Source: Clarkia xantiana subsp. parviflora (lineage: Eukaryota; Streptophyta; Magnoliopsida; Myrtales; Onagraceae). Taken from it: 64,000 bases of DNA. Position 1 is the stretch's first letter, and every line of letters starts with the position of its first letter. Positions 31,401 through 42,448 of the stretch are shown here, one piece after another. The stretch lies in assembly GCA_036873135.1 (NCBI GenBank), contig JAPTYO010000008.1, positions 44,558,441 through 44,622,440 of the forward strand, read 5' to 3'. Made by a program: the position numbers and the translations under genes. The notes below the pieces were generated by a model that was not told the DNA's origin, searched no databases, and saw nothing but the letters and a program-made list of their open reading frames with translations.

Positions 31401-32873
31401 GGACTTGCCACTCTGGCCCTGAAGTAACACATGATCACAAGTAAAGATCACTTTGCAATTTAACTGGCTAGGTAACCTAGATACAGAGATCAGATTGAAC
31501 TTGAAGTCAGGGACCAAGAGTATGTTGGTCAAGGTAAATCCACTTGAGAAAGAACAAGAACCAACATGAGTCACTTTGCATTTGTGACCATTTGGCAAGT
31601 GCACATATTGGTGATCTGAATCACTTTTCTTCAAATCATGTAGCCACTCAACTTGATGAGTGATGTGGTTAGTAGCACCTGAGTCAACTATCCAAACCAT
31701 AGAATCACTAGATATACCTGCCATGTTGACATGAGCTTGATCCATATCCTCAAAGCTTAGGGGTGTATGATCAAAGTGATCATTATGGGCAGCAACATGT
31801 TGGATTCTTTTGTCAGCTGTGCCATGGAATATCCTTTTGTCCTTGGCTGCCACATGCTCAATTGTGCTTGAGTGGCCACCTTCTTCAACAATGTTGGCTG
31901 AATTCCAATTCCTCTTAGGAGCATTTGGATTGGTTTGATGAATTGGGTGATCATATGGGTAGCCATGTTTGATGTAGCAATTGTCTTCAATGTGACCTCT
32001 CTTGCCACAATAGTTGCAAGTATTGAGTGGTCTCTGACTTGAAGGATTGAAGTTGCCTCTTCCAAAGCCATTTCCTCTTCCAATGCCATTGCCATTGCCT
32101 CTAGCAAAGCCTCTACCCCTTGCATATCCTCTTCCATTGCCTCTACCACCACCATAGGATGGATGCTTTCCAGTGAACAAGGCAGTTGCCTCACCCACAT
32201 CACCAATGGAACCAGAGATGGTCCTTTGGCTTTCTTCTTGTACCAATACAGAGAAGGCAATGCTAAGGGAAGGAAGTGGTTGTCTCATAAGTGAGGTGCT
32301 CCTAATGTGTCCATAGGAGTCATTCAGTCCCAGAAGAAATGCCATCAACTTTTGCTTCTCCTTGTGTTCATTGACAATGGCAATGTCTCCAGCACATTGA
32401 AGATCCAAATCATCAATGGAAGCAAGGGCATCCCAGAGTTGCTTCATTTTGGCAAAGTACTCAGTGATAGAGAGCACACCTTGAGATGTTTGATAATTCT
32501 CCCTTGTTAATTGAAAGATTTGTGTGCCATCCACTTTATCAAACATCTCCATCAAGTCATTCCAAATAGAAGAAGCAGTTGTGTTGTAGACCAAACCATT
32601 CACCAAATCTTTGGCCACAGTGTTCCTCAACCATGCCTTGACAATTGCATTTGCCCTATCCCATTTCACTCTATCATTGACATCAACATCCAATCTTGTG
32701 AATGTGCCATCTATAAAACCAAGCTTGTACTTCACCAACAAGCCTTCCCTGATTGATGTGCTCCAAACATGATAGTTGGAGGTTCCTTGTAGTTGGAAAG
32801 GGATGAGCATATGGCCAGTGGTGTCTGAGGGGTGTATGTAAAGGGGGTCATCAACATTGGTTTCTTGAGCCAT
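28407..32873 (-). CDS. CopE gag-pol polyprotein (copia), 1488 residues, intact
   Basis: One open frame encodes everything needed for retrotransposition. In order, numbered from the ATG at 32873: copia gag (UBN2-like, about 8-220); Gly/Arg-rich stretch (241-275); zinc knuckle C286-C289-H294-C299; protease DSGA (D397); integrase zinc finger H530, H535, C559, C562; integrase core D589, D652, E688; a Pro-rich linker (about 830-920); reverse transcriptase with YVDD (D1153-D1154); RNase H D1325, E1366, D1402. No motif is missing. The ATG was chosen because upstream in-frame codons have no other ATG and the protein then begins MAQETNVDDPLYIHPSD as in the family. The last codons are read from the polypurine tract and the stop lies in the LTR. 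Confidence 0.95.
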   Translation of the reverse strand: MAQETNVDDPLYIHPSDTTGHMLIPFQLQGTSNYHVWSTSIREGLLVKYKLGFIDGTFTRLDVDVNDRVKWDRANAIVKAWLRNTVAKDLVNGLVYNTTASSIWNDLMEMFDKVDGTQIFQLTRENYQTSQGVLSITEYFAKMKQLWDALASIDDLDLQCAGDIAIVNEHKEKQKLMAFLLGLNDSYGHIRSTSLMRQPLPSLSIAFSVLVQEESQRTISGSIGDVGEATALFTGKHPSYGGGRGNGRGYARGRGFARGNGNGIGRGNGFGRGNFNPSSQRPLNTCNYCGKRGHIEDNCYIKHGYPYDHPIHQTNPNAPKRNWNSANIVEEGGHSSTIEHVAAKDKRIFHGTADKRIQHVAAHNDHFDHTPLSFEDMDQAHVNMAGISSDSMVWIVDSGATNHITHQVEWLHDLKKSDSDHQYVHLPNGHKCKVTHVGSCSFSSGFTLTNILLVPDFKFNLISVSRLPSQLNCKVIFTCDHVLLQGQSGKSMVIGEWNRGLYTLKDVMPSSPRKLAAACLENKDEVLRWHRRLGHVSEQYLNHLDVLGLNKTYGCIKQCTICPLAKQSRFSFPTSDSIASKPFDLVHMDLWGPYKVPTFKNNQYFLTIVDDHSRATWVYLMRHKSDTFLHIKNLLIMVKNQFGTMVKTLRSDNGTEFINSICKGLLLQFGILHQTSCVHTPQQNGRVERKHRDILNIARAIRFQASMPLRHWGYCILNACYLLNRLPTSILKFKSPIEVLYGKTPSLHHLRTIGCLCFSTKLNNHDKFSPRAEPCILMGYSTSQKGYLVMNISNSVFHVSRDVHFHEDIFPFSMSKDALKALIPSCLGVKQPLEDFPLEDFPPENPFHFDMDISTNSPPIEVVTPQMDDQAPPIEDQPPQQPIEEEAPQPSNLRRSLRIAQLHPPPPRRSARLAELKQRSSSNAIFGMEKYVSYDNLGPQYKCFLAALDKIKEPTTYKQAIKDPKWILAMKEEMQALQNNNTWELIELPQGKSSIGCKWVFKVKYNSDGSIERYKARLVAKGFTQIEGTDFNETFSPVVKMDTVRIILALAASKSWGLYHVDVNNAFLQGDLNEEVYMDIPQGFNHSKSLEGYPKLVCKLNKSLYGLKQASRQWNIKLTQTLLNNGYKQCASDHSLFTKIQGDDKVFLLTYVDDLLITGSNTKMINQLKNTLQTHFKLKDLGDLRYFLGLEVARSDRGLVINQRKYAIELIEDAGLGAARPAETPMEFNVKLTTHEYDKATNSNIDDALLEDATSYRRIIGKLLYLTMTRPDISFSVQRLSQFVDKPKKSHHDAVIRVIRYIKGTPGQGLIYPSNNKLNLSFFCDSDWAACPFSRKSVSAYCVKLGEAMIAWKVKKQDTISLSSAEAEYRCLRVAIQEALWVGRILKELGIQVNLPIPIYTDSQAAVKIAKNPMFHERTKHIELDCHFTRHHIQQGFIGVHYIPSKEQLADLLTKALVKSQHLALLKLYGIKDVFQERRKKEEKDGRI
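28412..28425 (-). promoter_or_regulatory. CopE polypurine tract, also coding
   Basis: On the minus strand AAAGGATGGGAGAA directly precedes the LTR. It is translated as the final residues of the polyprotein (KDGRI). Confidence 0.8.
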
Positions 32874-33610
32874 TTTGTAACTCAGATAACACAAGTAGGT
32901 ATGGAATGTGAATAATAGGAATCCAAATCCAAGAAATCAGCTGCCACAATCCAATCAAAATTGCATACACAAGTTGCACTACAAACAAAAGTAGTACACC
33001 AAGGTTGTTGATAGTAGGACAAAATCCAGCTCACCCTATGAGGTTGCTTGTACAATTCTGCAACAAGATTTGTGACTTTCAAAGCTTGAAATTCAACATA
33101 AATGGATTAGAAACCATTCTCCATTGATGAAAGCTCAGAATTCTTAAAGATATGAACACAAAGCACAAGGTAGGCACAAATGCTCCTCAGCCGAGCAATG
33201 TGTAGATAAGGGAAATCAAGCAATGAAATTCCAGGTATCAAGCAAGGGGCGCAGCTGAAACATGTTCAAAATCCATATCCAAATGTAGAGAAACAAAGAA
33301 AACTCCAGGAAATAGCAATATCAAACACGCAATCAGCTCAACAAGGCTGAATTCTTCAAGAACAAGCAAACTAGTACTAAGTCATCTTGGCTATGCTTAG
33401 TCTAGGTGCAGATCTACTTTATGCGTGTTGAGTTCTTGAAACTCCACTTACTATATGTCCATTCTTAAGTAAGAAATGGATTGTTGAAGTAGAAAAGATG
33501 ATCCACGAAGCTGAAGTTGCAAATCCACACTTGAACAAGGTGAATGTTAAGGCAAAACTTTGAAGAAACTTGGTCTTCTTTAGCTTTGTGGTTGTGCCGC
33601 CATTTGAGGT
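32874..33610 (-). other. CopE leader between primer site and gag-pol
   Basis: About 740 bp of untranslated leader, rich in A on the minus strand. It holds no supported gene and would be expected to carry packaging and dimerisation signals, which I cannot identify by eye. Confidence 0.6.
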
Positions 33611-33623
33611 GGCTCTGATACCA
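33611..33623 (-). promoter_or_regulatory. CopE primer-binding site
   Basis: On the minus strand TGGTATCAGAGCC adjoins the 5' LTR with no gap; complementary to initiator tRNA-Met. Confidence 0.93.
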
Positions 33624-33899
33624 TAATAGCTTTAGAAGGTTGAATCATTTGTTGATTGATGATTAGGGATTACAATGCAATAGGTAAACTATATATACTA
33701 GGTGATAAGGATCACCAACTAGGACTAGCTATCCTATGTGCCCAACTTGGTGCACCAAGGTGCATACACCATGTAACATGTACTACATGATATATGCACC
33801 ATATAATAACCTTATACAATCATCTAATGACATGATAGAAGTAAATGCAAGTATAAATGACAAGATGCAATGTGAGCATATCAACTTATATACTCTATA
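33624..33899 (-). repeat. CopE 5' LTR
   Basis: 276 bp, read as identical to the 3' LTR. The outer border is set by the caact duplication at 33900-33904. Confidence 0.94.
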
Positions 33900-33904
33900 C
33901 AACT

Positions 33905-34600
33905 GACGCATAAGGTGAAAACCTAAAATCCTCAGATCGGAGATGGGATAAACTCTCTGAGTTAAGTTTGCAAACGAAGAAGGATGAAGTCGGTTAAACG
34001 ATTTTCCTTCAGTACGCCTTGAACGACAAGTCAGGCTAGGCATTCAAGTCAAAATACACACTTCTGATAAAATAGTTTATAAACATAATGTTAGAGTCAC
34101 TTAATCAGCTGTTCCCTAAGGGATGATGAGAAGTGATTCACATTCATGTAAAACTATGCTCAATTGTAATCGGTAAGTCACGTCGCCATGATAGCTGAAG
34201 TGTGATAATGAGTTACATCATCTCACCATGCATCATTAATTTGCGCATTAAACACGTATTTAGGACAAGATTATGTTCACTAATCTTTGAAAATACCTGT
34301 TTACAGCTAATGACATGGTGCCGTGGTCGAACATGTAACATTACATACTTGAGGACGAATTTTCCGATGCATTGACATTTTCAAAATAATGAGTCTTGAC
34401 AGAATCACGAGCAAAATATTACAGATATCAGGTCCCACTTAATTCGAGTGGGAGAGATTTGAACCAGCAACTCAAGTGAATGACATGCTAAATGATAATG
34501 GGAACATTTTCATAATAAATCCAGTGGGAGGAATAAACACCTACCACATGTAATCACTGTTGTTGTTTGGACGAATCAAGTTGAACCTGATTATCGTAAT
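33905..34600 (+). pseudogene. Cop2 degenerate integrase-side region
   Basis: Aligns with Cop3 46930-47650 and, on the minus strand, Cop1 39400-39960. Short stretches suggest the integrase C-terminus (an 'acacgtatttaggacaag' block, then 'gtcgaacatg'), but stops occur in every frame. It is split from the sequence before 28135 by CopE. Confidence 0.5.
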
Positions 34601-36540
34601 GCTGAACCAGGAATGCCACAACTACCTATACTAGCCATTGTTCCCAGTGGTAGTGATCCGACAAACTTGGTTCCACATCCTAGTGATCAAGGAATTCATC
34701 TTGGAAGTAAAACTCTGAGACCGAGAAGTCGTTCAAGGAAAGTTGTTGGTTATGGTTCAAGCACTACTCTTGTACCCAATAGAAGTAATGCTCCGATAAG
34801 AAGCGTTATTTCGAGTGGGAGAATTGATCCCAATTGGAAGAAATGCTCCGATAACGATAAGAGTCATTATTCCGAGTGAGAGAGACGTTAAGACTCAAAG
34901 ACGGGATAAACAAGCCTAGACGAAAGTCAAAGGCATAGAACTTCTCCAAAGAAGTATCCCATCTAGAAGAGTGATGACCTCACTCTAACAACTGTTGGCC
35001 TGCATTGGAAAGACCTCAAGTGGAGAAATGGAGGAAAATACTAAATGAGAGAGATCACCTAAATGAAAGCCATTAAAGTCTATAGTTGATTTACTTGCTA
35101 ACCACAGGGGCATAAGGATATGGTGAGTCCTGAAAGAAGTCTCACCACTGATGGAAAAGGTCGATCGATACAAAGCTCGACTTGTTGCGAAAGGCTATAT
35201 TCAACTTCACGGAGTGGAATTTGACGAAACATATTCACCACCTGTGCGTAAAACCACAGTGAAGGACCATTCTTGGTCCTGGTCGCAGGTGTCAATTTCG
35301 AACTGCACCAAGTGGGTATTAAGACTGAATTCCTCCTCGGAACCTGGAGGAAGGGATCTACATGGAGCAACCAGAGGGTTTCATTACTCCTGGTAATGAA
35401 CGTAAAGCTCCAAAGGTCAATCTACGGTCATAAACAGTCGTCTAGGCAATGGTACCGCAGATTCCACGAGGAAATCGTAGGAAACAGATCCGTGAGTTTT
35501 TCACAAGGATCCGTGCGTGTATTATAAGACCTCCAGGTCTAAGTATGTCATCTTAACCTTATGCGTGGACGACATACTTATTGCTGTGAACGACATGAGT
35601 TTTATGAATAAGTCAAAGTCCTAATTGGCATCTGTATTTGAGATGAAAGACATGGGAGAGACCACATATATCTTAGGCCTTAAAATTGCTAGAGATCGGG
35701 CTACCCAGAAATTGTGTCTGTCTCAAGAAGCTTATATCAACAAACTGTTGAAAATATTCAGAATAAAGGATGCCAAACCCGTGGATACGCCGGTGGTGTT
35801 TGGGTGCGCACTGTTAAAACGTGACGGCCCCATGAACTTGGCAGAGCGTGAACAGATGAAGGGTGCAGGTTTTTTTAGCATGGTCGGTAGTTTGTTCTAC
35901 ACCATGTAATGCACCCGTCCGGATATCTGTTACGTCGTAGGCCTAGTAGCACGTTTCCTATGAGATCCTGGACATCAACATTTAAAGACTATAAAACGAG
36001 GAACTCGTTATTCGAAAAGGTACTGCCGACTACAAACTGTGCTTTGAGGGCAGGAAGTTAGAATTGACCGATTACATTGACGTCGACCGTGGTGGCGATC
36101 CAGATGATCATAAGTCCACCACAGGAGGAGCATTCCTCATTTGCTAATGCCGCCATTTTATGGACGAGCAAGAAGAAAATATGAGTCGCGCTGTCTACGA
36201 TGGAAGCGGAATTCGTAGCTCTCTCTAAGAATGCACAGAAAGCGGTCTGGCTTAAAAGGCTTCTAACTGCGCTGCTTGGTGGCGATGTCAACAATAATGC
36301 TGTGAAGGTCTTCTCTGACAGTCAAGTAGCCATTGCGGCAGTTAAGAATCCAAACTACCATAGTAGGACCAAACACATTGATATGAAATAATTTATGCTA
36401 AATTTATGGTGGTAGACAATATTATCACTATGGAATACTTGTCCACCAAATAACATGGTAGCGGACCCATTAACTAAACCACTACGCTTGGACATATTCG
36501 AAAAGAATGTAAAATTGCTTGGATTGCGTAGGGTCTAGAA
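34601..36540 (+). pseudogene. Cop2 reverse transcriptase and RNase H, decayed
   Basis: A linker of Pro/Ser repeats (PQLPILAIVPSGSDP, about 34610-34880) is followed by reverse transcriptase pieces: KARLVAKGYIQLHGVEFDETYSPPV (~35165-35240), the active-site region reading VDDILIAVND (~35565), and ASVFEMKDMGETTYILGLKIARD (~35625-35700). Then come KPVDTPVVFGCALLKRDGP and RNase H pieces with SKNAQKAVWLKRL and KVFSDSQVAIAAVKN (~36220-36360). At least six frame changes or stops separate them. This is the same family as Cop1 and Cop3. Confidence 0.87.
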
Positions 36541-37669
36541 ATGGAATGTATCTGTGATAGCATTTTGATATTAGAAAGTTACATTTTGTAAGCGAAAGAA
36601 TTGCAATTGAGTTTATGATCAATCGACGTCATAATGTTTTGATTACATCAGATTTACGGTCTATAAACGAAGTCGTAGGAGGACGCAATCCTCTGCTAAA
36701 ACTATGTCGAATGTGGGCCTTACCTAGTCACACAAGCATGGTCGTCTTGCGATGGAGGGAGGCCTCCACCAAACAAGACTGGCTAAGAGTCAGAGGGATA
36801 AACCTGATTAAGCAAGACGATTATCTTGTTTCGAAGTAACTCGACATGATCTTCATTTTGCATATCGCCGTGATGAACTTCGCTCGTCATTTAACCACAT
36901 TCTGGGCCAAATGAGAATCTTTGATAGCATGATTGACATATCCCTTTCCTGTCAACCCAAAAGGTTCAGGTATGCTATCAACACGTGCTTTATACTACGC
37001 GTGCCACGTTTGACCACGGGGTCACAGCTCGGTTGTGCTAGGAAGGAATCCTAGTGATTATGGCGGACGCAAACTTCTTCACCTCGAGCATGTGATTGAT
37101 CCCAGGAGCCTTATGAAGAGGCACCTAAAGTATCCTCACGGACTCATAACTCATATCTAAGGCCAGGCTCAATGCTCGCTTCCCGGCGTACGAGCGTAGT
37201 GCTGAACAAAAAGGCCTAGTGACCACGTCTTTGGAAACCGGCTGGGTCTGACTAAGGATATGAGCGATGGGGATGGTCAAGTTCACCTGTAATTCACCGA
37301 CTCTTGTATTCACTAGGTGGCCACCTACCGGATATTAGTTGAAGTTTGTGAATACTTGTACGGATGCCTTGAAGAAGTGTTCCTATGTGACTAGGCAATT
37401 GGAGAATTATCAGTTAACCTAGGATACAACACGGTACAATATACATGTTGTTTAAAACACGTTGATTGGAGAAAAGAGAATCAATGTTCTGCGGGCGCTA
37501 CAACACTCCTAACAGATGAGTAGCACGATGCCCGTCGTATCCGCCGGTCGCACGGCAAACCTCGTATGAACTATTCGGAAGCAAGGAGCATATCAAAGGA
37601 GAGAAATGTTGATGCATATTTGGACGACAATACATTAACAGGCACCCTCCCATTCCGGCAAGTGGGAGC
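36541..37669 (+). other. Cop2 3' untranslated region and polypurine tract
   Basis: 1.1 kb with no gene. It matches Cop3 49568-50700 and Cop1 1112-1686 plus 11144-11430. It ends with AGTGGGAGC (37661-37669), the likely polypurine tract before the 3' LTR. Confidence 0.7.
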
Positions 37670-38267
37670 TGTAAGCATATGGTAATGGGCGCCGTAATTG
37701 GTAGCCCATAATATGTATAGTACCTAATGAACTTGGGTAAATGTCACATTAGGGTAATTGGGCTAGACCCAAATCCCAATTGACATGGGAGGCCCAAAAT
37801 TGGGCCTCCCCAGTTACATAGGCCGGCCGAAATGTAGAGTGGGTTAAAGTGGACTAAGTCCACTTTACTCGTCCTATAAATAAGAGGTGTTAGGGGATTT
37901 TTAGGGTTAATCACAATTCCCTCACAAGAGTGTTTTAGAGAGAAACCCCCCCCCCTAAATACCTAGTTTCGACCGAACCATATATCCCTCACCAAGGGTG
38001 TGCCAACTTGCCTTCGAGCAAACTCTCCAGAGATCTGTCCCCGTGCCAAGAATCGATCAGAGGCTTTGCTGTGGAGCTTCCACCACGTAGGGCTTCTCTA
38101 ACAAGAACCTCTACGGGTCTCGACCAGAGGATCGCGAATCCCTCTTGAGAAGATCTTGGGTCTACGGATCATCCTAAAGTTATGTGTGAAATTTCCGTTG
38201 TGTAATTCTAACTACTGGCATGTACCTTGTTTTAGTATCTGTAGTGATTACTCCCCGTAATCTAACA
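37670..38267 (+). repeat. Cop2 3' LTR
   Basis: 598 bp, TGTAAGCATATGG ... CCGTAATCTAACA, TATAAATA at 37875-37882. Differences from the 5' LTR include a 'gagcaaactctccagagatct' segment (~38017-38037) missing there. Confidence 0.9.
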
Positions 38268-38272
38268 TATCA

Positions 38273-41200
38273 TCTCAAATACAGATGCCAACCAGGACTT
38301 TGATTCATGCATGAAACTCACATCGTTCGCAACAATGAGTATGTCATCCACGTATAAAGTTAGGATGACGTACTTAGACTAGGAGGTCTTTGTATACACG
38401 CATGGATCCTCGTGAAGATTCACGAATCCGTTTCCAACGATCTCCTCGTGGAATCTGTGGTACCATTGCCAAGACGATTGTTTAAGACCATAAATGGATC
38501 TTTGGAGTTTACAAACTTTACGTTCGTTACCAGGAGTAATGAAACCCTCCGGTTACTCCATATAGATCTCTTCCTCCAGGTTTCCGTGGAGGAATGTAGT
38601 CTTAACATCCATTTGGTGCAGCTCTAGATCGAGGCATGCGACCTGGGCTAGGATTGCCCTGACTATGGTGTACCGCATAGTCGGTTAGTATGTCTCATCA
38701 AAGTCCACTCCGTGAAGCTGAGTTAACCTTTCGCAACCAATCGAGCTTTGTATCGCTCGACATTTCCATCAGCAGTGAGTTTCAGTTTCAGAACCCACTT
38801 TACCCCTATGGCCCTGCGGTTAGAAGGTAAATCAACTAAAGACCATACAGAATTGGCTTTCATTGAGGTGATCTCTTCCTCCATTAATTTCCTTCATTCC
38901 TTCACTTGAGGTCCTTTCAACGTTTCTTGAACCGTTACCGGTTTGTTTACAGAAGTTAGAGTGAATATTTCACCCTTCTCGATGGGATACTTCTTGGGAG
39001 AAGTTCGATGCCTTTGAATTCATCTAGACTCGTTAATCCCATCTTGAGTCTGAAAGTTGCTCCCACTCGGAATAATGCTTTCTATCGGAGCATCACTCCC
39101 ACTGGGAACAAGGGCAGTGCTAGAACCTTGACCTACAACTTTTCTTGAACGACCTCTCGGTCTCAGGATTCTACCTCCGAGATTAATTCCTTGATCACTA
39201 GCACCTGGATCCAAGTTGGTTGATCCACTCCCACTGGGAACAATGGGTAGTTGTGGCATTATTGGATTTTCATCTAGCAGTCCGGCTATGTGGTTATCAG
39301 GTTCAACTTGATTCGCACCTACAACAACAATGATTTGTGTGGTAGGATTGGCTCCTCCCAATGGATTTACTATGAAAATGTCTCCATCTTCTTATACCAT
39401 TTCATTCACTTGCGTTGCTGCCTCAAATCTTCCAGTCGAAGTAAGTGGGACCTGACTATCATTGTTATCTTGCTCCAATTCAATCAAGACTTCGTCTGTT
39501 TTCATTTCACCAAGCGTTGGAAATTCGTACTCAATGAATGTAACGTCTCATGTTCGACCACGGCACCATTATCAAAAGCTAATTTAAACATGTATCCTCT
39601 AAGAGTAGTCATCGTACTCTTGGTTCAAATACTTGTTTAATGCGCAAGTTAATGTCGCATGATGATAAGATTTAACTCGTTATCATTCAATTTAGATTTT
39701 ATGGCGTCGTGTTTGACCGATTTGGTTGGAACATAGTTCTACATTGATGTGAGTCAACAGCTTTTCATCCCTTAGGGAACGTCCGTTGTTGAAATCTAAC
39801 ATTATGTTTTCAAACTATGCCAGTTGAAGTGTGTTATCGATATGAATGTCTTGCCAGACTTCTCGTTCAAGGAATTTAGTGCCAGAGTCATTTTACCGAC
39901 ACCATCCTTTTCATTAGCTAATTCATCTCAAAGACTTATCCATCTCTGAACTGTGCATTGGGCTTTCGCCTTATGCGTCAGTTGATACTTTACGAATTCG
40001 TGGTAGCTCATGGAGCATACCTCTTTTCATCGTGAAAGTATTGAATGAATTATTCCCAAAGGGAGGAAAATGAAAATTACGACATTCATTCATTAAAACA
40101 CTTCATCAATAAATTCGTACTCTGAAAACGATGTGTTCCGTCTTTCGAGGTACACGCACCTGTGGCGCCTATTCAGGTTCAATCCATGGTATAAATCGTT
40201 TCGTTTCCAAAATTCAATTTAATTTAATCCAATCGGTTTCGCACATGTTCATCATTACAGAATTTATCATATAATGGAGTACTAACAAGTAAGAAATACT
40301 AAATCTTTCGATCTAGCTACGCAATCGATGGGTTTATTCAGTTCAGTTGTCCTGACTGAGACGACGGAGTATGTGTGTCGTTTCGTTTCATTCAGCCTCT
40401 TTTACCTGGCCGAAAATTTTGGTTCCAAACCCGTGGGTATGGATTTTTGTTTCGGATCGTTCCCTTTTGGGGGTCCGTTAAATTGACAAGAAAATCGTGC
40501 TTCGAATCGAGCAACAATTATTTCATTCAATAACTCCGAATCTTGAAATAACAAAAATTTTAGTAACTCAAACGAATAACGAATGATAAATGACAATGAT
40601 ATGGTTCTTGATCTGAAGATCCCGTATTTGGTCCATTCTTGTCGTACACATAGTCGAGAACTTTGAGTCATGTTGAACATCACACCTGAGTAAATTCACG
40701 AGTGAATCACATCAAATGATTTGTGTACTTATAAAACATTTTTCAGCTTTATACTCATGACATACGAGGCGTACTTGGGACGCACTTTATAAACGGGGTT
40801 TAACCCACCAGATAATCGTATAGGACCTATTCATTCCAGTTCTCTTCTTGATATGCGGCTCATTGTTGGCTTCTTTTGAACCACTATGGTTAGCAGAGCA
40901 TGTTGTCCTTTTACTGCTGTGGTTACTGTACTTGACTAGACTTATGGTAAGTGAGTCTCGTCAACATCAGACAACCATATACATCTTTTTCATGTTGAGC
41001 TTTCATCGCGAAGGTCTCGAGCGGCTTTTACACCAGCATCCATGGAAAGAGAGAAGACCATCACATTCAACCAAAACATTTGTAGCTTTAGCATCCTTGC
41101 TTCCACCGAGGTGGATGTAAATGGATACCAAGCTGTAACATTGGTTGCAATTGAAGTCTTCTTCAACCCCTTTATCCAGAGTTGAATGTATCACCAGATA

Positions 41201-41950
41201 CACGTTCAGATCATCAAAGAACCTACTCCCATTCTTGGGGAAACAAATTATCAAATTCATCTCCCATTGTCAAAATTATACAGACTAATATATATTCATC
41301 CGTAGTTGTCCTCTCCGCTTTTCGTAATCGTAGCAGAGAGTTCAACACATACTCCTTTTATTCATAATAATCCACACCATCAAGATTGCGAGGTATATCG
41401 AATCACACTCATTCAACCAACTACGGATGAATATATATATTAGTCTGTATAATTTATACGAACACATTGATAATCATGCATAATCAGGGAGACAATAACA
41501 TTTTGAGAAATAATTGCATACATCGGATATCTATTAAGATGGAATACGACAAATAATGATTCCTCACCCATCTAAACAAACCAACCGCCAGTAAACCGAG
41601 GGAAGGGGTTTCGTGAAAGAGTTCACATTACCGCCGTCTTCAATCCAATAGACCAGTCTCTTAAAATGGTTTTATTCGCAAATTACCGGAACGGGAACTT
41701 TGAAATAAGCATACCCGATCTGGGCTTTCCCAAGGCCCTCTTGTATTTGAAAAATGTTCTGATGAACTTGTGCATGCATATACAATTCTACTTCACTAGT
41801 AAATTATTATAGCAATCCAAATTCATCAACCAAACCATACATCATGCATACGCATCATGCGTCTAATGTTCCGATGAACTCATGCTAGCACATATATAGT
41901 TCTACTTTCTAAGTAAACTATCACATGTAGCTACATCCTCAACATTCATA
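38273..41950 (-). pseudogene. Cop1 upstream part: reverse transcriptase, linker and non-coding region
   Basis: Resumes Cop1 exactly where 12272 stopped (the codons before MKDMGE read from 38292 downward). Going left to right it runs backwards through the gene: reverse transcriptase remnants (38300-38960, reading through many frameshifts), the linker MPQLPIVPSGSGSTNLDPGASDQG (39020-39260), degenerate integrase-side sequence (39400-39990), then the block shared with Cop2 but not Cop3 (about 40130-41400), and leader sequence to 41950. No gag of the Cop3 type is visible. The right end is cut by the insertion of Cop3; the 5' LTR of Cop1 is not seen. Confidence 0.8.
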
Positions 41951-42448
41951 TTTAAGCATATGGTGATGGGCGCCGTAAATGGAAGCCCATTATCGTATAG
42001 TTTACCTAAGTTAATTGGGTAAAAGTCACATTAGGAAATTGGGCCGGACTCAAATCTTAATTGACATGAGAGGCCCATAATTGGGTCTCCCTATACTACA
42101 TGGCCGGCCGAAATAATGGAGGGGGTAAAGTGGACTTTTGTCCACTTTACTCCTTGTATAAACACATAGTGTTAGGGGATTTTTAGGGCCTAATCCTTAA
42201 TCCTTCCTTGGAGTGTTTTAGAGAGAAAAACCCTCCTCCCCACACTAAGTTTCGGCCGAACCATATCTACACCTAGGGTGTGCTAATTTGCCTACGAGCA
42301 AACACTCTGGAGATCTGTCCCCTTAACAAGAATCGATCAGAGGCTTTGTTGTGGAATATACCACGTAGGGCTTCCTTCACAAGAACCCCTATGGGTGCCG
42401 ACTGGAGGATCGTGGACTCCCTCCTGCAAGGATCTCGGGACTACAGAC

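Larger units (their letters stand above)
28136..33899 (-). mobile_element. CopE: apparently intact Ty1/copia retrotransposon
   Basis: 5764 bp on the minus strand, flanked by perfect caact duplications (28131-28135 and 33900-33904). The two LTRs (28136-28411, 33624-33899) are both 276 bp and I read no difference between them. Primer site, one uninterrupted gag-pol and polypurine tract are all present, so this is the youngest insertion here and a plausible autonomous element. LTR ends are TATAGAG ... GCTATTA on the minus strand instead of TG...CA. It sits in the integrase-side region of Cop2 and is a different copia family from Cop1-Cop3. Confidence 0.95.
12273..38267 (+). mobile_element. Cop2: Ty1/copia LTR retrotransposon with nested elements
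   Basis: LTRs at 12273-12855 and 37670-38267 bound a copia element of the same family as Cop1. The flanking duplication is tttca (12268-12272) and tatca (38268-38272), with one mismatch. Cop1 sequence is continuous across it: the codons cut at 12272 continue at 38273. Its own sequence is split by GagD (15886-27545) and CopE (28136-33899). Without them it is about 8.6 kb. Only degenerate reverse transcriptase and RNase H coding sequence remains. No gag of the type seen in Cop3 is present. Confidence 0.9.
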
